A stretch of 64,000 bases of DNA from NCBI GenBank assembly GCA_022824025.1, contig JAJEBF010000024.1:1-64000 (forward strand), written 5' to 3'. The translations under genes were made by a program, and so were the position numbers. Below, in pieces: positions 52,108-61,700 of this stretch. The notes beneath the pieces are model-generated. The model did not search any database and was not told the DNA's origin. It worked only from the letters and a program-made list of their open reading frames with translations. This stretch comes from Caldilineaceae bacterium. Its GTDB lineage: Bacteria; Chloroflexota; Anaerolineae; Caldilineales; Caldilineaceae. The first letter of the stretch is position 1. Every line of letters begins with the position of its first letter.

Positions 52108-54012
52108 ATGCAAAGCCCGGCACGGCGCGCCATCCTGGTTGGTATGGACGGCGCCAGCATGGAATTGGTGATAAACATGGTAAACGGGGGCCACATGCCC
52201 CATCTTGGCAAATTGATGCAACGCGGCGTCCATCGCCCCATGATAGGCGTATTTCCGACTTTGACGCCCCCTGGGTGGACGGCGACGTCAACCGGCGCGT
52301 GGCCGGGAAATCACGGGGTGATGGATTTCAACATCCGCAAGCTGGGGGCGCCGCTGGATGAGACGGTCTGGGGCATCAACACCGAGCTCTCGCGGGCGGA
52401 GTATTTGTGGAATACGGTTGAGCGGGCGGGGGGCACGCCGCTGCTGGTGAAGTGGGAGATGTCGTGGCCGCCGACGGTGACAAGCGGCGTTCAGGTGGAA
52501 GGGACGGGGCCTGGCGTCTCCAACCACCACCAGATTGCCGGGTACCACCTGTTTGTGGCCGGCAAGTGGCAGAGGCGGAAGATTGGCGGGCAACGCGATC
52601 CGGAGACGCTAGACCCAAGCGCTTTGCAGACCGGCTCGGACGTTGACCCGGTAACGATAGAGGACGCCGTGGATTGGAAGGATATACCGTCTTCGAGCCG
52701 CCCGGCCAAAGAGGTGGCGCTGACGATTCAGCCCCTGGCCCGGGGCCGCGACATGATGTTGCGAGGGGAGGAGGGGACGCCGAAGACCTTTTACGGGCTG
52801 ATCTACGCGTCCGGTGACGACGGCTACGACCGTGTGCGGGTTTGCCGGTCGCGCGACGGTGGCAGCGCGGTGGCTGAGCTGGGCGTAGGCGATTGGAGCG
52901 ACTGGTGGTTGGACCAGTTTGAGATCGACGGTGAGGAGCTGGACGGCTATGTGCGGCTGAAGCTGGTGAATCTGACGGCGGATGCGGACGCTTTTGAGCT
53001 GTTCGTGCCGCAGATTTGGCCGACCGGCGGCTACACGGAGCCGGCGAGCGCGGCGGAGGAGATTGACCGGCATGTTGGCAATTTCCTGCAGAACCCGGCC
53101 CGGGACGCCCTGGGGATCATGGATGACGACACGTACTTTGAACTGCTTGACTTCCATCACGAGCGCCTGGCGGATGTGGCCGACTATCTCACCAGCAGCC
53201 GTGAAGATTGGACGACGCTCTTCATCGAGACGCACGCGTCGGACTATACGAGCCACTTTTTCCTTGGCCAGGCTGAGGAGTTTGGCGGCGCGGATGAGGA
53301 GACCCGCAAACGTTGCATGGACGGCGTGATCCGGACCTACAGTTCAATCGACGACATGATAGGCCGCGTGGCGAACATTGCCGACGAGGAGACGCTGATC
53401 TGTCTTGTTTCTGATCATGGCGGCACGCCGAACCAGTACAAGGCGGTGGAGATTGAGGAGGTCCTGGAAAAGGCCGGGTTCCTGGTCTACAAGGAGGAGG
53501 ACGGGAAGAGAACGGTCGACTGGACGCGTACGCGGGCGGCTCCGGTGGGCCTGGTGCATGTGTTCATCAATCTGGAGGGGCGGGAGCCGACGGGGATTGT
53601 AGCGGAGGAAGCGTACAAGGAGACCCAGCTGGAGGTCATTGCGGCGCTTCACGCGTACAAGGACCCTGTCACCGGGCGTCATCCATTTGCTTTGGCGCTG
53701 ACGCGGGAGGACGCGGAGATGGTCAACCTTTGGGGCGACACGGTGGGAGACGTGGTCTACGCGCTGCGCCCGGAGTTTGACGGCGCGCACGGCAAGCAGC
53801 TGCCCTCGGTCAGTTTTGGGATTGCGGGGCAGCACTGCACCTTCGTTCTGGCCGGTCCTGGTGTCAAGGAGGGGCTGGCGCTGCAGGGGCAGGTGCGGGC
53901 CGTTGACGTTGCGCCCACGCTATGTTACCTGCTGGGTTTGCCGATGCCGCGCAACGTGGAGGGCGGCGTCGTATACGAGGCATTGACCAATCCCGACTGG
54001 CATCTAGGTTAG
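52108..54012 (+). CDS. Alkaline-phosphatase-superfamily hydrolase (type I phosphodiesterase-like)
   Basis: The 634-residue product starts with the metal-site strand AILVGMDGASMELVINM, followed by FPTLTPPGWTATSTGAWPGN where a Thr would be the nucleophile, and G-N-H-G-V. Later segments provide further ligands: ETHASDYTSHFFLG (Asp and His) and LICLVSDHGGTPNQYK (Asp-His). This matches the nucleotide pyrophosphatase/phosphodiesterase type of the superfamily. An insertion of about 200 residues (about 130-330) looks like a beta-rich cap. No signal peptide is seen. AAAGGAG is well placed before ATG 52108. It ends before a strong bidirectional hairpin. Whether it acts on nucleotides, sugar phosphates or phosphonates is not clear. 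Confidence 0.88.
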   Translation: MQSPARRAILVGMDGASMELVINMVNGGHMPHLGKLMQRGVHRPMIGVFPTLTPPGWTATSTGAWPGNHGVMDFNIRKLGAPLDETVWGINTELSRAEYLWNTVERAGGTPLLVKWEMSWPPTVTSGVQVEGTGPGVSNHHQIAGYHLFVAGKWQRRKIGGQRDPETLDPSALQTGSDVDPVTIEDAVDWKDIPSSSRPAKEVALTIQPLARGRDMMLRGEEGTPKTFYGLIYASGDDGYDRVRVCRSRDGGSAVAELGVGDWSDWWLDQFEIDGEELDGYVRLKLVNLTADADAFELFVPQIWPTGGYTEPASAAEEIDRHVGNFLQNPARDALGIMDDDTYFELLDFHHERLADVADYLTSSREDWTTLFIETHASDYTSHFFLGQAEEFGGADEETRKRCMDGVIRTYSSIDDMIGRVANIADEETLICLVSDHGGTPNQYKAVEIEEVLEKAGFLVYKEEDGKRTVDWTRTRAAPVGLVHVFINLEGREPTGIVAEEAYKETQLEVIAALHAYKDPVTGRHPFALALTREDAEMVNLWGDTVGDVVYALRPEFDGAHGKQLPSVSFGIAGQHCTFVLAGPGVKEGLALQGQVRAVDVAPTLCYLLGLPMPRNVEGGVVYEALTNPDWHLG

Positions 54013-54023
54013 CGCCCGCGGAT

Positions 54024-54060
54024 CGGGGGAAAGGGGAGAGTTGGATCTCCCCTTTTCCCG
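54024..54060. terminator. Hairpin terminator between convergent genes
   Basis: GGGAAAGGGGAGA and TCTCCCCTTTTCCC pair with one bulged base around a short TTGGA-type loop. It lies between the stops of convergent genes at 54012 and 54069. There is no U tract, but placement suits bidirectional termination. Confidence 0.6.
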
Positions 54061-54068
54061 AAGTCAAC

Positions 54069-54482
54069 TCAGTATTCGCCGTCGTCGATTTCGCCGGCGG
54101 GCATCTCGATGTCCACGATCTGGCCCTGGTCGTCGATGATGACGCGGAAGCCCATCATGCCGAGCCATTGCCGCGACTGTTCGGGGATCGCTTGCCCGAC
54201 GGCTTGATCGATGTTGTCGATCGATGATTCGACCGCGGCCTTTGTAAAGATGTCGTCCTTGCCCATCATATCCAGTACGCCGCTCACGGCCAGGTCTCGG
54301 TGCTGGTCCACCTGTCCTTTGAGGAAGTCGAGCACCTGTTGATCGACCTGGGCGGCGTCGATGTGGCGCAGGAAGCCATCTTCATCGACGACATAGCAGG
54401 CGCGCTCGCCCACATGCTTCACTTGCGCCACTTTTCGGCGTTCATCGAACACAAGCCCCTCAAACATCGCCGAATTTGCCAA
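54069..54482 (-). CDS. Conserved small protein of unknown function
   Basis: The 137-residue product reads MANSAMFEGLVFDERRKVAQ, with CYVVDEDGFLRHIDAAQVDQ and MMGKDDIFTKAAVESSIDNI in the middle, and a final acidic IVDIEMPAGEIDDGEY. It is soluble, acidic and has no recognisable catalytic motif. I recall similar proteins in Chloroflexota genomes without a known function. The likely start is TTG 54482 with GGAG six bases upstream; ATG 54467 is an alternative without a ribosome site. It stands between the convergent phosphodiesterase gene and the isomerase-recD operon on the same strand (160 bases upstream). Confidence 0.7.
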   Translation of the reverse strand: MANSAMFEGLVFDERRKVAQVKHVGERACYVVDEDGFLRHIDAAQVDQQVLDFLKGQVDQHRDLAVSGVLDMMGKDDIFTKAAVESSIDNIDQAVGQAIPEQSRQWLGMMGFRVIIDDQGQIVDIEMPAGEIDDGEY

Positions 54483-54641
54483 GTTTCTCTCCAGATTCAG
54501 TATTCCGAAATCGATCGTCTGATCGCGGTGGGTTGAATGCCGTTCTCTTGCGTAACCGGATCAGCGGTGCGTTGCTGGGCGCGGGCGGCCAGAGGATCAC
54601 GCACTGTGGTCTGGCAGCCAGGGCGTTCGTTGGCTTCCAAG

Positions 54642-55424
54642 TCATAGCAGAGCTGCGCGGCTGGCGAGGAATTCGCGGCTGCGCCGGATGCTGGCGACGG
54701 GATCTTTGGGCAGATCGTGTTCGACGACGTAGCACACGGCGCCGGCGGCGCGGCAGGCCGGCAAAATGGCGTCCCATTCGAGCGTGCCATAGCCGACGTC
54801 GGCGAGGCCCATTTGGTCTTCGTTCTGGCCTGCCGGGGCCAGATCTTTGGCGTGAATGCGGGGACAGCGGCCGGCGTACTTTTGCACGAGTTCCAAGGGT
54901 GAGGCGGCCCCGGCGGCGATCCAGGCCAGGTCGGGCTCCCAGAGCAGGTTTTCCTCGTCGGCATTGTTCAGCAGCCAGTCGATGGCCCTTACGCCGTCGA
55001 GGCGCTCCATTTCGAAGGCATGGTTGTGGTAGCCCAGACGCATCCCCTCGGCCCGGCAGCGCCGCCCCATCTCATTGAGAGTCTGGCCGAATGCGCGCCA
55101 GGCTTCGGCGCTGGCGGCCTGGCGAACTGCGGGATCAGGCACGGGGAGGATGAGGCAGTCGTTGCCGACGGCGCGGTGAAAGGCGATTGTGGCGGCGAAA
55201 TCGTCTTTCAGTGATTGGTAGGGAACGTGGGCGGACACGGCCTGCAATCCGTGCGTCTCCAGAATCGCTTTGGTTTCTTCACCGCTATGATCGGGCAAGA
55301 AGATGAGCTCGACACCTTCGTAACCGGCGGAAGCGGCTGCGGCCGCGATGTCGGCAAAGCTGTCGGAGAGGTGGCGCAGGCTGTAGAGTTGTACGGCGAT
55401 AGATGGTGTTCCGTTGGCGCTCAT
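54642..55424 (-). CDS. Sugar phosphate isomerase/epimerase (xylose-isomerase-like TIM barrel)
   Basis: The 260-residue product shows VQLYSLRHLSDSF at the start, GYEGVELIF, VSAHVPYQSL, LGYHNHAFEMERLDG, WEPDLAWIAAGA, PRIHAKDLAP and CYVVEHDLPKDP, the metal-ligand segments of the xylose-isomerase-like AP-endonuclease-2 family. Members isomerise or epimerise sugars or inosose compounds in the cytoplasm. AGGAGAAATCTACCT precedes ATG 55424. The ATG overlaps the recD2 stop (ATGA), so it is translated after the helicase gene. This pairing with a helicase seems accidental in function. The substrate is unknown. Confidence 0.88.
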   Translation of the reverse strand: MSANGTPSIAVQLYSLRHLSDSFADIAAAAASAGYEGVELIFLPDHSGEETKAILETHGLQAVSAHVPYQSLKDDFAATIAFHRAVGNDCLILPVPDPAVRQAASAEAWRAFGQTLNEMGRRCRAEGMRLGYHNHAFEMERLDGVRAIDWLLNNADEENLLWEPDLAWIAAGAASPLELVQKYAGRCPRIHAKDLAPAGQNEDQMGLADVGYGTLEWDAILPACRAAGAVCYVVEHDLPKDPVASIRRSREFLASRAALL

Positions 55425-57889
55425 AGGTAGATTTCTCCTGCAACTGCATGGCGCAGCCGTTCGGTGAGACCGCTGTAGCGCTGGGCCACCTGGTCGTTGC
55501 CTACGGCGATGCCGATCGCTCTTGGTTGACCGACAAGCACGACCAGCCGCTTGGCGCGCGTGACAGCCGTGTAAAGTAGATTGCGTTGAAGCAGAATGTA
55601 ATGGCTGGTGAGAACCGGGATCACGACTGCCGGGAATTCGCTGCCCTGGCTTTTGTGCACGCTGATGGCGTAGGCGTGGACCAGTTCGTCCAGCTCCTGA
55701 AAATCGTAGCCAACCATGCGGCCATCGATTTCGACCAATACCTGCTGTTCTATCAGATCGACATCTTTAATATAGCCCATATCGCCATTGAACACATCTT
55801 TATCATAGTTGTTACGCATTTGCATCACCCGATCCCCGCTCCGGTAGATGTAGTCTCCGAAACTGCGCTCGCTGCTGTTGGAATGGGGCGGATTGAGCGC
55901 CTGTTGGATGGTCCGGTTGAGGGTTTCGACGCCGGCTGCGCCGCGGTGCATGGGGCTGAGAACCTGAATGTCCTGCGGGGGGATGGCGAAGCGGCGCGGG
56001 ATGCGTTCCTGGACCAGTTCCACGCAGAGTTCTGCCGCGCGTTCGGGCTCTTCGGCGCGGAAGAGAAAGAAGTCGTTGGCTTCGGTCGCCTCCTCGGCTG
56101 CGGTCCTCGTGAGGACGGGCATCTGGCCGCGGTTGATACGGTGGGCGTTCTCGACGATGTAGCTGCCGGCGGCCTGGCGGAAGATCGTGTCGAGCCGGAC
56201 GACGGCGGCGGGGCAGCAGTCAGCAGAGTGGGGATGCCGGGTCTCGTCGTTTTCCTGTTCAATGGCCGCGATCAGATCTTTGAGGACATTGCCCGCGCCG
56301 ACGCTGGGCAGTTGATCGATGTCGCCCACCAGGAGCAGCGACATGCCTGCGGGGACCGCCTTGAGGAGATGGTTTGTGAGGATGAGGTCCAGCATGGAGG
56401 ACTCATCCACGATCAACAGGTCGCCGGAGAGGGGGTTCTCCTCGTTGCGCTTGAAGGAGAAGCCGGCGGCGGGCTGGAACTGGAGCAGCCTGTGGACCGT
56501 CTTTGCGGGACGGCCGGTCGTTTCGGAGAGGCGCTTGGCGGCGCGGCCGGTGGGCGCGGCAAGGATTGCCCTGGCGCGGGCCTGCTCGCAAAGGTGGATG
56601 ATGGCGCGGACAACGGTTGTTTTGCCTGTACCCGGCCCCCCCGTGAGGACGGTAAGCCTGTTGGTGAGGGCTGTTTGTACTGCCTCTTCCTGGCGCGATG
56701 CCAGGCGGAGGGGGCCCTGATGGTTGGTAAGTTGGGTCTGCAGTTGGGCGAAGACCAGATTCCAGTCCCGGTTTTGGAAGGATGCGAGCGGGCTGGGCGG
56801 GGCTGAAAAGGGGGCGCCGCCGCGGCCGCGCATCAGCCGCGCCAGCCGGTTGCTGACGCCCACTTCGCCGTAATACATTGGCGTCAGGTAGACGGCGTGT
56901 TGGTTTTGCAACAGGCTCTCGACCTGTGCGGGGGTCGGACTGTCGGACGCGCGGCGGCCTTCACGCAAGAGGGGCAGTGGTTGCTGGCTTGAAGGCTGGA
57001 AGATTTCGGCCACGGCCCATTGCAGCGCTTCAGCCTCTTCGCCGGGCCCGGCGGCGAGTTTTACACGGTCTGACGCTTTCAGGCGGAGCAGACCGGCCGC
57101 GGTTTTCTCTTTCCCCACTTGCAGGAGCGCGTCCGCTTTTTCGATCACTTCGGCGCTTGGGAGGAAGACATGGCCCTCGTCAGCGGCGCGATTGAGCGTA
57201 TACTCGACGGCGGCGGCCACGCGTTGGGGCGCGTCACGGGGGATGCCCAGGGCTTGCGCGATCGCGTCGGCAGTCTGGAAGCCGATGCCAAAGATATCTT
57301 CCGAAAGCCGGAAGGGGTTGTTTTGCACGGTTTCGATGGCTTTGTCACCGTACCGTTTGTAGATTTTTGCGGCGAGGTTGGCGCTGACCCCGTGGCCCTG
57401 GAGGAAGATCATCACCTCCTTGATCGCTTTCTGTTCGAGCCAGGCGGCTTTGATCATCGAGATTCTTTTGCGGCCGACTCCGCTCACTTCGGACAGGCGT
57501 TGGGGATGGTTGTCGATGATGTCCAGTGTTTCGGGACCGAAATGGGCGACGACGCGTTTGGCCGTTACAGGACCGACGCCTTTGATCAGGCCGCTGCCAA
57601 GGTATTTTTCGATTCCGGCCACGGTCGCGGGCAGGACCGAACGCATGCTGACAACGGTGAACTGTTTGCCATACTGGGGGTGCAGGTCCCAGTGACCGTT
57701 GAGCTCGACGGCTTCGCCTACGTTGACGCCGACCATCGCGCCCACCACCGTTGCCTCATTTTGCCAGTGAGGCAGGTGACGGGAAGGCTGTTCCAGCGCC
57801 AGTTTGGCGACTGTATAGCCGTTTTCCTCATTGTGGAAGGTGATGCGCTCGATGACGCCGCGCAGCAAATCTTGCATTTCGCCGCTCAT
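55421..57889 (-). CDS. recD2: RecD2-type SF1B DNA helicase
   Basis: The 822-residue product has an N-terminal OB-like part (VIERITFHNEENGYTVAKLA), two helix-hairpin-helix motifs (SGLIKGVGPVTAKRVVAHFG and LSEVSGVGRKRISMI), then the helicase core with Walker A VLTGGPGTGKTTVVRAI, Walker B LLIVDESSMLDL, GDIDQLPSVGAGNVL and motif VI-like LLYTAVTRAKRLVVLVG. This is the RecD2 (RecB/C-independent) type known from Deinococcus and Bacillus, involved in DNA repair and replication-fork handling. ATG 57889 is chosen by family N-terminus; the ribosome site is weak and ATG 57877 is possible. It is divergent from the antiporter gene at 58040. Confidence 0.92.
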   Translation of the reverse strand: MSGEMQDLLRGVIERITFHNEENGYTVAKLALEQPSRHLPHWQNEATVVGAMVGVNVGEAVELNGHWDLHPQYGKQFTVVSMRSVLPATVAGIEKYLGSGLIKGVGPVTAKRVVAHFGPETLDIIDNHPQRLSEVSGVGRKRISMIKAAWLEQKAIKEVMIFLQGHGVSANLAAKIYKRYGDKAIETVQNNPFRLSEDIFGIGFQTADAIAQALGIPRDAPQRVAAAVEYTLNRAADEGHVFLPSAEVIEKADALLQVGKEKTAAGLLRLKASDRVKLAAGPGEEAEALQWAVAEIFQPSSQQPLPLLREGRRASDSPTPAQVESLLQNQHAVYLTPMYYGEVGVSNRLARLMRGRGGAPFSAPPSPLASFQNRDWNLVFAQLQTQLTNHQGPLRLASRQEEAVQTALTNRLTVLTGGPGTGKTTVVRAIIHLCEQARARAILAAPTGRAAKRLSETTGRPAKTVHRLLQFQPAAGFSFKRNEENPLSGDLLIVDESSMLDLILTNHLLKAVPAGMSLLLVGDIDQLPSVGAGNVLKDLIAAIEQENDETRHPHSADCCPAAVVRLDTIFRQAAGSYIVENAHRINRGQMPVLTRTAAEEATEANDFFLFRAEEPERAAELCVELVQERIPRRFAIPPQDIQVLSPMHRGAAGVETLNRTIQQALNPPHSNSSERSFGDYIYRSGDRVMQMRNNYDKDVFNGDMGYIKDVDLIEQQVLVEIDGRMVGYDFQELDELVHAYAISVHKSQGSEFPAVVIPVLTSHYILLQRNLLYTAVTRAKRLVVLVGQPRAIGIAVGNDQVAQRYSGLTERLRHAVAGEIYL

Positions 57890-58039
57890 GGGTGTTAGGG
57901 TAACAGAATGGGCAGGCCCAATCAAGGGAAGCCCATTCAATTTGCGAACCCCACAGGACAGTTTAACAGGGTAGTCGACGCGCCCATTACCGGCGCCCTT
58001 CTCAGTAAAGAAAGGACGCGGGACCACCGCGGATTGCAA

Positions 58040-59962
58040 ATGGAAGAGAGTACAGGATCGTTTACTCCCCTATTGATCGTCATCGCGCTGGCATTTTTTG
58101 TGCCGCTCTTGCTCACGCGCTTTGAGCGGCTGCGGCTGCCCATAGTCGTCGGCGAGATACTGGCGGGAATCGCCATCGGCCGGAGCGGTTTCGGCTGGGT
58201 GACGCACGAGGATCAACTGCTAACGCTGTTGGCGGAGTTTGGCTTCGTCTTTCTGATGTTTCTGGCAGGCATGGAGATTGATTTCGCCAGTCTCAATATC
58301 GAGCTGCCGGGGTCTTCATCCGAGGGAAAGGCGCAAGCAGGGATTGGAAAGGCAGGAGGCCGACGCAGCCGCAAATGGGGGCCCCTATCGACAAGCGCAT
58401 ATAGTTTCCTGCTGACGCTGACGCTTTCCACGATCGTCGGGGTTGTGCTTTTGCGGATGGGTCTGGTCAGCAATCCTTGGATGATGGCGCTGATCATGTC
58501 GACGACGTCGCTGGGCGTGGTCATGCCGGTGCTCAAGGAACAAGAGTTGATTCGGGGCCGTTTCGGCCAGACGATCCTGATTGCCGCCCTGATCGCGGAC
58601 TTTGCCACCATGATTCTGATCACGGTGGTGGTGGCGACCGTGTCACACGGATTGACCCTGGACATTTTGTTGATCAGCGTGTTGTTTGTGGTCTTTTTCC
58701 TGTTTTACCGCCTGGGGATTATTTCGTTGAACCGGGTGGAATCGCTGCGGCGCACGCTGGAGGATCTCAGCCACACGACGGCGCGCATCAAGATCCGGGG
58801 CGCGTTCACGATCATGCTGCTATTTGTGGTGCTGGCGGAGGTGCTGGGCGCGGAGATTATACTGGGCGCATTCATGGCGGGCGCGATGCTCTCGTTGCTG
58901 TCGACGCGTGAGGATTTGGAGGCGATGCATCAGTTGGAGGCGGTTGGGTTCGGGTTCTTCATCCCCATATTTTTCATCATGGTGGGCGTGGATTTCAATC
59001 TTGGCGTCCTGCTTGGGTCGACCGATGCGCTGCTGTTGCTGCCGTTCCTGGTCCTGGCGGCATTTGTGGTCAAAGTAGGACCGGCGCTGCTGTTTCGGTT
59101 TCAGTTTACGTGGCGCGAGACGTTTTCGGCCGGCTTCCTGCTCTCTTCCCGTCTTTCATTGATAATTGCCGCATCGGCAATCGGCCTCAATTTGGGGATC
59201 ATCAGCGAGTCGGTGAACACGATGATTATCCTTGTGGCAATTGTGACCGTCAGCGTCGCCCCCCTGATTTTCAGTCGCATCGTCCCGCGAACTGGGGAAG
59301 AGACGGTGCATCCCGTGGTGGTATTTGGAGCGGAGAGATTGGGACTCCAGGTTGCTGAACAGTTGCTGGGCCACAACGAGCATGTCGTCATCGTGGACGC
59401 GGACGCCAGTCTGACGGCGAGGGCGCGGAGACGGGTGTCGAAGGGGATTGAGGTGCTGCAGGCGGATGTGGATGAAGAGGGAGGGAGGCTTGCCGAGTAC
59501 CTGGACCTTGCCGACACCGTTGTCGTTACGATCAGCGACACGGACCGCAACCGGCATGTTTGCCACGTGGCGCGCACCCGGTATGGAATCAGCCACATTG
59601 TGACTCTTGTAAGAGAGACCAACCGCCTGTTGGAATTTGAGGCGCTGAACGTGACCGTCTTCAATCCTTCGTTGGACCAGGCCGCGCTGCTCAGTCTACT
59701 GGCGCGCAATCCGGACATTTACGACCTTCTGACCCGGACCGATGACAACAAGGAGGTTTCGGAGGTCTGGGTCCACAATCACGGGTACGATGACATGGCG
59801 CTGCGGGAGCTCCCCTTGCCGGGTGACGTATTGATCCTGTCGATACGCCGCGACGGCGAGTTCATCGTGCCGCGGGGTAACACACAGCTGACATACGGCG
59901 ACCATTTGACGCTGGTCGGCACCTTCGATCATCTGCATGACGCGCGGGCGCTGTTTGCATGA
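58040..59962 (+). CDS. CPA2-family monovalent cation:proton antiporter with TrkA module
   Basis: The 640-residue product has an N-terminal membrane domain of about twelve helices (LLIVIALAFFVPLLLTRFER; LRLPIVVGEILAGIAIGRSG; LAEFGFVFLMFLAGMEIDF) as in KefB/NhaS-like antiporters. It carries a charged loop of about 40 residues near residue 95-130. The C-terminal half holds a TrkA-N domain (VVVFGAERLGLQVAEQLL with VVIVDADASL) and a TrkA-C-like domain ending YGDHLTLVGTFDHLHDARAL. It would exchange K+ or Na+ for protons under nucleotide control. Start ATG 58040 fits the first helix; the ribosome site is weak and an upstream frame to 57908 is not needed. Confidence 0.9.
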   Translation: MEESTGSFTPLLIVIALAFFVPLLLTRFERLRLPIVVGEILAGIAIGRSGFGWVTHEDQLLTLLAEFGFVFLMFLAGMEIDFASLNIELPGSSSEGKAQAGIGKAGGRRSRKWGPLSTSAYSFLLTLTLSTIVGVVLLRMGLVSNPWMMALIMSTTSLGVVMPVLKEQELIRGRFGQTILIAALIADFATMILITVVVATVSHGLTLDILLISVLFVVFFLFYRLGIISLNRVESLRRTLEDLSHTTARIKIRGAFTIMLLFVVLAEVLGAEIILGAFMAGAMLSLLSTREDLEAMHQLEAVGFGFFIPIFFIMVGVDFNLGVLLGSTDALLLLPFLVLAAFVVKVGPALLFRFQFTWRETFSAGFLLSSRLSLIIAASAIGLNLGIISESVNTMIILVAIVTVSVAPLIFSRIVPRTGEETVHPVVVFGAERLGLQVAEQLLGHNEHVVIVDADASLTARARRRVSKGIEVLQADVDEEGGRLAEYLDLADTVVVTISDTDRNRHVCHVARTRYGISHIVTLVRETNRLLEFEALNVTVFNPSLDQAALLSLLARNPDIYDLLTRTDDNKEVSEVWVHNHGYDDMALRELPLPGDVLILSIRRDGEFIVPRGNTQLTYGDHLTLVGTFDHLHDARALFA

Positions 59963-60088
59963 GTTTGGGAAGCGTCCCGGGTACAACTGCGGGATGAACC
60001 TGGCGGGCGCCGGATTCACAGTTTGGCGCTTGGATGCTGGGTGAGTGTAGAACGGGGGCCTGAAGGAAGTCGGACGCAGTTTCGATGG

Positions 60089-60607
60089 TTAAGGGGGAGC
60101 GGCGCGCTGCGAGCCGTTGGCCCGCTGCCATCGTGCGTGCGCCTTGCGTACGGCCAGGCGCGTGGCCTCCTCCATGGGAAGTTTTTCCAGGTGATTGACG
60201 GAAACCCAGGCGACGTCGTCAACGTCATCGGCGGCGGCGATATTGCCGCCAAGGAATCGGGCCCAGAAGTCGATCACCACATAGTGATAGCGGATGCGCC
60301 CGTTTTCGTCGCGGTGAATGGGCTCGAAAAGGTCCAGGAGCTCGACGATTTCGATTTTGGCTCCTGTCTCCTCGTGAACCTCGCGCGCGACGCCGGCGCG
60401 CACGGGTTCGCCCAGGTCCAAGAGACCGCCGGGCAGTGCCCACATTCCCTGAGCAGGCGGGCGGCCGCGTTCAACCATCAGGCTGCGCCCTTCGTTGTCA
60501 AGAACGACTGCGGCCACGGCCACCAGCGGCGCGGGTGGGTATTCGCGATTGATGGTCACGGGGAAGGTTGCGCTGGTCCGGGCGTTCTCGTTTGTCACGT
60601 TTAACAC
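60089..60607 (-). CDS. NUDIX hydrolase
   Basis: The 172-residue product has the Nudix box G-LLDLG-E-PVRAGVA-RE-V-HEETGA around residues 60-85, preceded by GMWALPGG. It would hydrolyse a nucleoside-diphosphate-linked compound, such as ADP-ribose or a mutagenic nucleotide. The GTG start at 60607 overlaps the stop of the upstream HAD gene by seven bases, so the two are translationally coupled. The N-terminal 20 residues (MLNVTNENARTSATFPVTIN) precede the domain. The C-terminal tail is Arg/Lys-rich. A house-cleaning role alongside the HAD phosphatase is likely. Confidence 0.9.
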   Translation of the reverse strand: MLNVTNENARTSATFPVTINREYPPAPLVAVAAVVLDNEGRSLMVERGRPPAQGMWALPGGLLDLGEPVRAGVAREVHEETGAKIEIVELLDLFEPIHRDENGRIRYHYVVIDFWARFLGGNIAAADDVDDVAWVSVNHLEKLPMEEATRLAVRKAHARWQRANGSQRAAPP

Positions 60608-61395
60608 CAGGTCTCGATGAGGGCGGGCAGTTCGGGCAGCTCTTCGATGACCGCGTCGGGCTCGATACTGTCGACCAGGCGTTGGTCTTCGGCCAGCGGG
60701 ATCATGCGGCAGTGGACGGTAAGGGCGCCGATGGCCTGGCCGCCGGCGACATCGTGCTTGAGGCTGTCACCGACACAGACGATTTCATAGGGTTCTGCGT
60801 CCCAGCGTTTGAGGGCGACGTCGTAGATTTGCTGATCGGGTTTGCGCCATTCGACGGCGGCGCTGCTGAGGCAGACATCGAGAAAGGGGCGCAGGCCGGT
60901 ATAGTCGACAATGCGTTGGAAGATGCGGTCGCTGGCGTAGTTGGCGATGACGGCCAGCGGGAAGCCGGCGGCGTGCAGCTGCTCGAGGAGTTCGACTGCG
61001 CCGGGCATCGGTTCCCAGGCGGTCATTTCAGGCGCGTAGAAGAGATCGACGGCGCGGCGCAGGACGTCTTCGTTCATGCGCGAAGCGGGATAGCCGACGA
61101 ACTGCAGCAGGAAACTGAGTGTGTCGTCGGCGGTGTGTTCTTCCTGTTCGTCGTCGGATTTGGTTTCGGCGAAGATTCGGGCTTCGATAAGGTGGTCCTG
61201 GAATTCGTCGGGCAGGTCGGTCATGCCGGTGGAACGCATATAGGCGACCGCGGTCTGCGCGCCTTCGCGCATCAACTCATCGAGGGGGCGGTTGAGCCGG
61301 GCGATGGTGTTGTCGAAGTCGAAGATCAGTCCTTGGACGAGCTTGCGGGGGCGAAGCTGGGCGGGTTCGCCGCTGAAGAACTGTGTTTGGGGCAT
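60601..61395 (-). CDS. HAD-superfamily hydrolase
   Basis: The 264-residue product starts (after about 20 residues) with LIFDFDNTIARLNRPL, the D-x-D-x-T nucleophile motif. It has PLAVIANYAS (motif II), the Lys in EWRKPDQQIYDVALKRW (motif III) and CVGDSLKHDVAGGQAIG (motif IV). The cap lies between residues 30 and 110. These enzymes are phosphatases of small metabolites such as sugar phosphates and nucleotides. It is co-translated with the NUDIX hydrolase gene. The ribosome site before ATG 61395 is moderate. No substrate can be named. Confidence 0.88.
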   Translation of the reverse strand: MPQTQFFSGEPAQLRPRKLVQGLIFDFDNTIARLNRPLDELMREGAQTAVAYMRSTGMTDLPDEFQDHLIEARIFAETKSDDEQEEHTADDTLSFLLQFVGYPASRMNEDVLRRAVDLFYAPEMTAWEPMPGAVELLEQLHAAGFPLAVIANYASDRIFQRIVDYTGLRPFLDVCLSSAAVEWRKPDQQIYDVALKRWDAEPYEIVCVGDSLKHDVAGGQAIGALTVHCRMIPLAEDQRLVDSIEPDAVIEELPELPALIETWC

Positions 61396-61700
61396 TGTGT
61401 TTTGCTTCTTCCGTTGCCTGGATGAGGCCGGATTGAGGGCGGAAACAGTCCAGGATGCGAAGATGTTTCGCAGCCTCTTATGCGCCTAAGTATGCGGAGT
61501 GGCGGCCCTGGATGTCAAATCTGCGCGGGGGCTCTTGGCAGGCGAGGCGGATTCAGGGCGTTGGGAAGAAGGCTCGCCGAACTTTATCCCGGTATGTGGA
61601 TTGCAGTGCCAGGGCGTGCTATACTCGGCACCTATCGCGGTTGCAGCGCGTTTCATCCGAATCGGGGCAGATAAGCCCCTCACAAAGTGATGCCAGGACG